Origin: Planococcus maritimus
GTDB taxonomy: Bacteria > Bacillota > Bacilli > Bacillales_A > Planococcaceae
Assembly (NCBI RefSeq): GCF_001592825.1
Contig: NZ_LTZG01000032.1
Coordinates: forward strand, 204,501 to 268,500
Direction: 5' to 3'
DNA length: 64,000 bases
Under the pieces are notes generated by a model that saw only the letters and a list, made by a program, of their open reading frames with translations, had not been told where the DNA came from and searched no databases. Within the stretch, counting starts at the first letter, position 1. Each line of letters opens with the position of its first letter. The position numbers and the translations under genes are program-made. Positions 58,730-64,000 of this stretch are shown here, one piece after another.

Positions 58730-59106
58730 TGCGCATCGTCTCCTTGCAACAGTTGAATCAATTCCACACGGTTGCCGAACGGAGCGCGAAATTCAAAACG
58801 CGCAAATCCCGGGATCGTCACCGCCTCCAGAATCTCCACACCGTTTTCTTCCAGCCGCTCGCGCCAATAGTGGATGTCTTCGACTCGGTACGCTAGATGC
58901 GCTTTTGTCGCAAGCCGGTCAACCCCGTCTTCCGTCCCGACGTGCACTTCCTGATGGCCTACTTCGAGCCAAAAGCCGCCGCGCCCTTTCAAGGCGTCTG
59001 GCTTATCGATTTCCTGCAAGCCGAGTAGCTCACCATAAAACGCTTTTCCTTGTGCTTCCGCCCCTGTTGGGATAGTGATTTGTGCGTGATGCAATCCGGT
59101 GATCAT
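58726..59106 (-). CDS. VOC (glyoxalase/dioxygenase fold) family protein
   Basis: This 126-residue protein has two betaalphabetabetabeta modules. 'GLHHAQITIP' and 'HLAYRVEDIHYWRERLEENGVEILEAVTIPGFARFEFRAPFGNRVELIQ' are typical of the VOC superfamily. Candidate metal ligands are His5/His6 region, His67-type and Glu near the end. The substrate is unknown. Confidence 0.82.
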   Translation of the reverse strand: MITGLHHAQITIPTGAEAQGKAFYGELLGLQEIDKPDALKGRGGFWLEVGHQEVHVGTEDGVDRLATKAHLAYRVEDIHYWRERLEENGVEILEAVTIPGFARFEFRAPFGNRVELIQLLQGDDAQ

Positions 59107-59125
59107 CTCGCATCCCCCTTAATTT

Positions 59126-60001
59126 TTAATGGATATCGCGTTTCTTGAAATTGCCGCCTTTGACTTCGGCCACATCATATACCGCAACAAAGGCTTGCGG
59201 GTCGATTTCGTAAATGATTTCCTTCATCTTGCTGTCTTCTAGGCGGTTGATGATGCAGGTGATTTCTTTATAGTCTTCCTGGCTGTATGCACCTTTGACC
59301 AGATTATATGTAGCGCTGCGTCCCAAGCGGTCCCGAATCGTCTCGACCATATTCTCGGGTTCACTCGTGATGATCTTGTACGTTTTCGAACCACTCAAGC
59401 CTTCTTCCACCATATGAATCACTTTAGAAGCGATAAAATAAGCGATCCCCGACAAGAACGCGCCTTGTAAGCCAAATACCGTCGACACGACGATAAAGAC
59501 GAATAAGTTCAGGAATAAAATCAAATCACTCGTGCCAAACGGCAATTTCCGCGACAGCAACACCGCGAGCATATCGATGCCGTCGAGTGCGCCGCCGTTA
59601 CGGAGCGCAAGTCCCATGCCAAAACCGATGATGATGCCACCGACGACCGTCACGAGCAGCGAATCGCCTTCGACAATCGCCGGCACGTGGTGCATCACGG
59701 TCGTCCCGTACGCCAACGCCGCGATGCCGATGACCGAATAAATGGCGAAGCTTTTGCCGATCTGCTTGTAGCCGAGATAAACGAACGGCATATTCAATAA
59801 GCCAATCAAGATCCCGAGCTGCACACCCGTCAATTGCGAACCGACGATGCTCAGCCCAGTAACGCCGCCATCCGAGACATTATTCGGAATCAGCACAGCT
59901 TCTAGTCCATAAGCGGTAATAAAGCCGCCAAGTATCACCGCGAGTGCACGCAGGATTTTTTTAGCGCGTTTACTGTTTGTTTGTTGTCTGTTGATGCCCA
60001 C
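59126..60001 (-). CDS. YitT family membrane protein (DUF161/DUF2179)
   Basis: This 291-residue protein has about six membrane helices ('FITAYGLEAVLIPNNVSDGGVTGLSI', 'FGMGLALRNGGALDGIDMLAVLLSRK') and a cytosolic DUF2179 domain at the C-terminus ('YSQEDYKEITCIINRLEDSKMKEIIYEIDPQAFVAVYDVAEVKGGNFKK'). The function is unknown. The GTG at 60001 has AAGGGG upstream; the ATG at 60019 lacks a site. Confidence 0.85.
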   Translation of the reverse strand: MGINRQQTNSKRAKKILRALAVILGGFITAYGLEAVLIPNNVSDGGVTGLSIVGSQLTGVQLGILIGLLNMPFVYLGYKQIGKSFAIYSVIGIAALAYGTTVMHHVPAIVEGDSLLVTVVGGIIIGFGMGLALRNGGALDGIDMLAVLLSRKLPFGTSDLILFLNLFVFIVVSTVFGLQGAFLSGIAYFIASKVIHMVEEGLSGSKTYKIITSEPENMVETIRDRLGRSATYNLVKGAYSQEDYKEITCIINRLEDSKMKEIIYEIDPQAFVAVYDVAEVKGGNFKKRDIH

Positions 60002-60106
60002 TTTATTTCCCCTTTTCATGCGTCATTCTATGTTGTCCGTTTCAATCATACACTTTCTTTTACTGCCCTTGAAAGAATAACCCGTACCCAAACAGGACAA
60101 AACAAA

Positions 60107-60138
60107 CCCCCGGATGATGGAATGGTTCATCCGGGGGA
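60107..60138 (-). terminator. Terminator after the FMN reductase gene
   Basis: CCCCCGGATGA and TCATCCGGGGG form a strong stem. On the minus strand TTTGTTTTG follows. Confidence 0.78.
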
Positions 60139-60155
60139 ATCGCTTATGCATTCGT

Positions 60156-60716
60156 TTACTTACGCAGCGGCTCGAACGCTGATGTCCAGGCAATTACTTG
60201 ACCGAGCATCGCATTGACCGTTTTCTCATGGAAGTCGGCGGGTTTGAATTCGCTGCCTTTGACAAAATCGGTGAACAAGGACAAGGCCGGATGCGTCCGC
60301 ACCGTCGCGACTTGCAGTTCCGCCATGATGATCCGCAACGCTTCCGCTGCCCGTATGCCGCCTGCCGACCCGTAGCTGACAATGCCTGCTGCTTTGTTGT
60401 TCCATTCCGGATACAAATAATCGATGGCATTTTTCAGCGCCGAGGTCACTCCGTGGTTGTATTCCGGGCAAATAAACACATAACCGTCCAACTCCGCGAT
60501 TTTTTTCGACCACGGAATGGCTTCCGGCGTTTGATAGTCCTGGCTCATTCCCGCTGACACCGGTTCAGCGTACATCGGCAACTTGTATTCAACCAAATCT
60601 ACCACTTCGTATTCCGCATCGCCGCGCTTGTCTGCGATGCCTTTTACCCATTCTGCCACTTGCAGGCTATTGCGATTGGGGCGTGTGCTGCCGGTAATAA
60701 TACCAATCTTCGTCAT
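60156..60716 (-). CDS. NAD(P)H-dependent FMN reductase
   Basis: This 186-residue flavodoxin-like protein has 'GIITGSTRPNRNSLQVAEWV' for FMN phosphate binding and 'PEYNHGVTSALKNAIDYL', the signature of the NADPH-dependent FMN reductase family (azoreductase/chromate reductase-like). The frame runs to 60893, but the ATG at 60716 has a good AGGAGG site and the normal length. Confidence 0.9.
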   Translation of the reverse strand: MTKIGIITGSTRPNRNSLQVAEWVKGIADKRGDAEYEVVDLVEYKLPMYAEPVSAGMSQDYQTPEAIPWSKKIAELDGYVFICPEYNHGVTSALKNAIDYLYPEWNNKAAGIVSYGSAGGIRAAEALRIIMAELQVATVRTHPALSLFTDFVKGSEFKPADFHEKTVNAMLGQVIAWTSAFEPLRK

Positions 60717-60856
60717 AACTTCGCCTCCTAAGAATCGTCGTTCCGTGTCACTGATGCGCACAACGTGATGTTCTTTCATCATAGGAGAAAGCACAAGCAA
60801 TTTCAAATAATAGATAGAAAATTCAAAATTTAATACAAAGATATATTCCCTGGGAA

Positions 60857-60888
60857 ATAAAAAAATCCCGCACGGATGCGGGATTTTG
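60857..60888 (-). terminator. Terminator after glmS
   Basis: AAAATCCCGCA and TGCGGGATTTT arms with a short loop lie 10 nt after the glmS stop; on the minus strand a TTTTTTT run follows. Confidence 0.88.
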
Positions 60889-60896
60889 AGCATTCA

Positions 60897-62699
60897 TTAT
60901 TCAACTGTTACGGATTTCGCCAAGTTACGCGGCTTATCAACGTCACAATCGCGGTGAAGAGCAGCATAATAGCTGATCAACTGTAGCGGAATGACCGAAA
61001 CAAGCGGTGTCAGCAATTCATGGACTTTCGGAAGAACGTGGCTGTCGCCTTCTTCGTTCAAACCTTCCATAGAAATGATGCACGTGTTCGCGCCGCGTGC
61101 CGCCACTTCTTTGACGTTTCCGCGGATGTTCAAGTTAACGGACTCCTGAGTCGCAAGTGCGATAACCGGTGTGCCTTCTTCGATCAACGCGATCGTGCCG
61201 TGCTTGAGTTCTCCGCCAGCAAAACCTTCTGCCTGGATGTACGAGATTTCTTTTAGTTTCAATGCGCCTTCAAGACCGACGAAATAATCCATCAAACGGC
61301 CGATAAAGAAGCAGTTGCGTGTCGTTGAAAGGTAATCCGCTGCGATTTTCTCGAGCTCTTCTTTCATGTCGACTTGCGCTTGCACGGCGTTTGCCACGAT
61401 GCCCATTTCTTGAACTAGATCAAAATCAAGGCTGCGTCCGCGGCGTTCAGCTGTTACAGCTGACAAAATCGATAACACGGCGATTTGTGCAGTGTAGGCT
61501 TTCGTCGATGCGACCGCAATTTCAGGGCCCGCATGCAATAACAAAGTATGGTCCGCTTCGCGAGACAATGTAGAGCCTGCCACGTTCGTTACCGTTAATG
61601 ATGGGTGGCCCATTTCTTTGATGCGCACCAATACTTGGCGGCTGTCCGCTGTTTCGCCGGACTGGGAAATGAAGACGAACATTGGGTTTTCAGAAAGAAG
61701 CGGCATATTGTAGCCGAATTCGCTCGCTACGTGCACTTCTACTGGGATGCCCGCCATTTTCTCCAAGTATTCCTTGCCGATCAATCCAGCATGGTAGCTT
61801 GTACCCGCTGCAATGATGTACAAACGGTCCGCTTTTTCCAACGCATCCAAAATGTTCGAGTCGATCGTCAATTGATCGTTCTCGTCTTGGTAAGCTTGGA
61901 TGATTTTACGCATAACTGCTGGCTGCTCATCGATTTCTTTCAACATATAGTGAGGATATGTGCCTTTATCGATATCGCTCATGTCGATTTCAGCTGTGAA
62001 CGGATCGCGTGTCACTTCTTCGCCGTCTAGCGTCAAGATCTGCACGCTTTCTTTTTTGACGATGACGACTTCTTTGTCCATCAATTCAACAAACTGGTCC
62101 GTCACTTGCAACATTGCCATTGCATCAGATGCCACTACGTTAAAGTTTTCGCCAAGGCCGACCAAAAGCGGGCTCTTGTTTTTCGCAACATAAATCGTCT
62201 GCTCTTCTTCTGCATCAAGCAACGCGATCGCGTATGAGCCTTTCATCAATTTCAAGGCTTTGCTGAATGCTTCTTGCGTTGTCATGCCTTCTTCGACAAA
62301 TTTGCCGATCAATTGCACGATGATTTCTGTGTCTGTATCAGACTCCATTTCCACGCCTTCCAAATGATCGCGCTGGATGTGGTGATAGTTCTCGATAACG
62401 CCGTTGTGAACAATCGTGAAACGGTCTGAAGTGTTTTGGTGCGGGTGAGCGTTAACTTTGCTCGGTTTGCCGTGTGTCGCCCAACGTGTGTGGCCGATGC
62501 CCGTGTTCCCCGTTACATCGTCTTCTACGACTCCGCGTAGATCCGCAATGCGGCCTTTTTCTTTAAATACTTTGATGCCTTCGCCGTTGCGCACAGCAAT
62601 TCCCGCTGAATCGTATCCGCGGTATTCCAAACGCTCCAAGCCTTTCAATAAAATCTCTTTTGAATCCTGTTCTCCGATATATCCAACAATTCCACACAT
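60897..62699 (-). CDS. glmS: Glutamine-fructose-6-phosphate aminotransferase GlmS
   Basis: This 600-residue enzyme has an N-terminal glutaminase domain with catalytic Cys2 ('[11 protein letters not shown]') and two SIS domains ('[17 protein letters not shown]', '[46 protein letters not shown]'). It makes glucosamine-6-phosphate, the first step of wall amino sugar synthesis. Its mRNA carries a glmS ribozyme, so excess product reduces expression. Confidence 0.97.
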   Translation of the reverse strand: MCGIVGYIGEQDSKEILLKGLERLEYRGYDSAGIAVRNGEGIKVFKEKGRIADLRGVVEDDVTGNTGIGHTRWATHGKPSKVNAHPHQNTSDRFTIVHNGVIENYHHIQRDHLEGVEMESDTDTEIIVQLIGKFVEEGMTTQEAFSKALKLMKGSYAIALLDAEEEQTIYVAKNKSPLLVGLGENFNVVASDAMAMLQVTDQFVELMDKEVVIVKKESVQILTLDGEEVTRDPFTAEIDMSDIDKGTYPHYMLKEIDEQPAVMRKIIQAYQDENDQLTIDSNILDALEKADRLYIIAAGTSYHAGLIGKEYLEKMAGIPVEVHVASEFGYNMPLLSENPMFVFISQSGETADSRQVLVRIKEMGHPSLTVTNVAGSTLSREADHTLLLHAGPEIAVASTKAYTAQIAVLSILSAVTAERRGRSLDFDLVQEMGIVANAVQAQVDMKEELEKIAADYLSTTRNCFFIGRLMDYFVGLEGALKLKEISYIQAEGFAGGELKHGTIALIEEGTPVIALATQESVNLNIRGNVKEVAARGANTCIISMEGLNEEGDSHVLPKVHELLTPLVSVIPLQLISYYAALHRDCDVDKPRNLAKSVTVE

Positions 62700-62735
62700 A
62701 ATGTATATTCCTCCAATTAGTTAAATGTCAAAATA

Positions 62736-62925
62736 AGCGTTCGCAAACGCTTGTTGTGAGCCCGTGCAAGCTGGTTGTCCAATCGATCACTCGACTGTTT
62801 TAAGCATGCACATAACGACCGGGCTTCGCGGCCGGGAGGTATCCGCCGAAATCTCGATACTCCTCCTCCTCGTCTACTGAAGATTGACTGGTCCGTCCCA
62901 TTTCTTCAGTACAGGCGCTATAATT
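62736..62925 (-). promoter_or_regulatory. glmS riboswitch ribozyme
   Basis: The minus strand reads ATTATAGCGCC, then the conserved ACGAGGAGGAGTATCGA, TTTCGGCGGATACCTCCC, and a 3' stem region. This is the standard glmS ribozyme layout. The self-cleavage site lies between A (62919) and G (62918) before GCGCC. Glucosamine-6-phosphate is the cofactor. A short hairpin AAGCGTT-TGCG-AACGCTT closes the element 40 nt before glmS. Confidence 0.92.
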
Positions 62926-62999
62926 GGTTTCCTTGGCACTTACCTCTATCCCCCTTTTGCATCGGCCTTAAACCGACCCCTCTATCATAACCGCTGCAT

Positions 63000-63330
63000 A
63001 AACTTCCGTCAATCAACGCAGAATCATTTTTAGGACATTCCGCATAGTTGTCTTCCAGCAGTTGGTTTAATATTCCTCACGTTTTCTAATTATTTTCACC
63101 TTCGCCCCGCTCCAAGCAGGCATTAAAGGCGATGGGAATAAGCACGATTGCTTTTACGGTAGCTTATCCATTAAAATCCAGCAACCTATCTTTTTGAACT
63201 CCTTGATAAACTTTTGACGGCGCAGCCTCTTGAAAGGACGAGAAAATCCCGGAAAGGTTTCTGCGAATGAAAATCTTGTGCGACTAGCTGAGCTAATGAG
63301 CTAGAAGAGCCTTTCTTGATTTTTTTCATC
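63000..63330. other. Intergenic stretch without a recognised gene
   Basis: Between the glmS ribozyme and the repeat array I see no convincing ORF, promoter of known class or RNA family. A promoter for glmS should lie in its right-hand neighbour direction, upstream of about 62930 on the minus strand. Confidence 0.5.
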
Positions 63331-64000
63331 GCGAAGCCACCGCCTCCCGCTTTGGGCATGCCTCCCGCAATAAGCCAAGAAGAACGCTTGTCTCATTGCT
63401 CCGGCTCGCCCGTGTGCGCGGTTCGGCTATTAGATGTCATTAAATAATACTGCATGCGAGGATGTGTCGCTGTTAACCGGAGGCATCCGCTGGTGAAGAC
63501 GCTTAGTTAGGCATTTAAGCGAGGTGCATACTGCATTGATCTTTTCATCGTGAAGCAGACGCCTCCCGCTTTGGGCATGCCTCCCGCAATGAGCCAAGAA
63601 GAACGCTTGTCTCATTGCTACGGCTCGCCCGTGTGCGCGGTTCGGCTTTGAAATTTCATTGAATATTGCATACGGGTTCGTGTCCCTGTTAACCGGAGGC
63701 ATCTGCTGGTGAAGACGCTTAGTTAGGCATTTAAGCGAGGTGCATACTGCATTGATCTTTTCATCGTGAAGCAGACGCCTCCCGCTTTGGGCATGCCTCC
63801 CGCAATAAGCCAAGAAGAACGCTTGTCTCATTGCTCCGGCTCGCCCGTGTGCGCGGTTCGGCTATTAGATGTCATTAAATAATACTGCATGCGAGGATGT
63901 GTCGCTGTTAACCGGAGGCATCCGCTGGTGAAGACGCTTAGTTAGGCATTTAAGCGAGGTGCATACTGCATTGATCTTTTCATCGTGAAGCAGACGCCTC
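63330..64000. repeat. Tandem array of 216-219 bp units, running off the window
   Basis: The marker CGCCTCCCGC recurs at 63341, 63560, 63776 and 63995, so units are 219, 216 and 219 bp. Each unit holds CTTTGGGCATGCCTCCCGC, GAAGAACGCTTGTCTCATTG, TGTGCGCGGTTCGGCT and CGCTTAGTTAGGCATTTAAG. Units 1 and 3 are nearly identical. Unit 2 differs in its middle part (from 63646 to about 63690). An ORF across units 2 and 1 (63430-63831) exists only because the period is a multiple of three. Confidence 0.85.

Noticed and set aside
63430..63831. 133-codon ORF with two repeats of about 72 residues
   Set aside because: It arises from tandem DNA units whose period is a multiple of three. There is no good ribosome site, and the neighbouring unit in the same frame has a stop.
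63330..64000. CRISPR array
   Set aside because: Units are about 217 bp with long conserved parts rather than short repeats with unique spacers, and no cas gene is near.

Overview
The window comes from a Gram-positive Bacillales genome, most likely Planococcaceae (Planococcus/Planomicrobium-like). The evidence is a roughly 50% GC genome with Bacillus-type ribosome binding sites, a B. subtilis-like fla operon, FliY in place of FliN, SwrB/SwrD/YaaR/YvyF/FlhO/FlhP homologues, VmlR, a glmS ribozyme and a yybP-ykoY riboswitch. Genus assignment is inference; the family-level gene content is read directly.

Layout. 1-2139 (+): end of pxpA, then an NRAMP-type transporter and a YcsI-type hydro-lyase. 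2204-4124 (-): Nudix, GNAT and arylamine N-acetyltransferase genes. 4430-25372 (-): one long fla operon read from flgB down to sigD, swrB, yaaR and a PilZ gene. It is preceded by a c-di-GMP-I riboswitch with a terminator, and it contains no chemotaxis gene. 25755-27386 (+): flhO-flhP. 27529-30876 (-): yvyF-flgM-flgN-flgK-flgL under a sigma-D promoter. 30987-32974 (-): motA-motB-fliL. 33237-35882 (-): flaG-fliD-fliS-fliT under a sigma-D promoter. 36011-36724 (-): a wall-hydrolase-like protein. 36725-38400: an AT-rich island with a stand-alone ComEC-like metallo-beta-lactamase-fold gene and a frameshifted partner. 38409-41047 (-): yjfB, the flagellin gene hag, csrA and fliW. hag is interrupted by a 360-nt group I intron. 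41077-44390 (-): adenylate cyclase, DUF3307 and GAF-HD-GYP genes, with a sigma-D promoter before the HD-GYP gene. 44628-50006: RsbR-like, DinB, EAL, GNAT, MscS, thioesterase and HIT genes. 50127-54002 (+): hssR-hssS-hrtB-hrtA heme sensing and efflux. 54055-62699 (-): vmlR with an attenuator, a TerC-type gene with a Mn riboswitch, a PadR/membrane-protein pair with twin operators, small enzymes, YitT, an FMN reductase, and glmS with its ribozyme. 63330-64000: a tandem repeat array of about 217 bp per unit that runs off the window.

How it works together. Nearly all flagellar structural, export, motor and regulatory genes are here: sigma-D/FlgM, CsrA/FliW/Hag and FlhF/FlhG. The cheY, cheB, cheA, cheW, cheC and cheD genes that share the B. 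subtilis operon are absent, and the CheY-P docking and phosphatase motifs of FliM and FliY are degraded. c-di-GMP parts occur instead at several levels: a riboswitch in front of flgB, a PilZ protein at the operon end, a sigma-D-driven HD-GYP phosphodiesterase, and an EAL phosphodiesterase nearby. My reading is a motility system steered mainly by c-di-GMP, and perhaps cAMP, with flagellin production further dependent on RNA splicing and CsrA.
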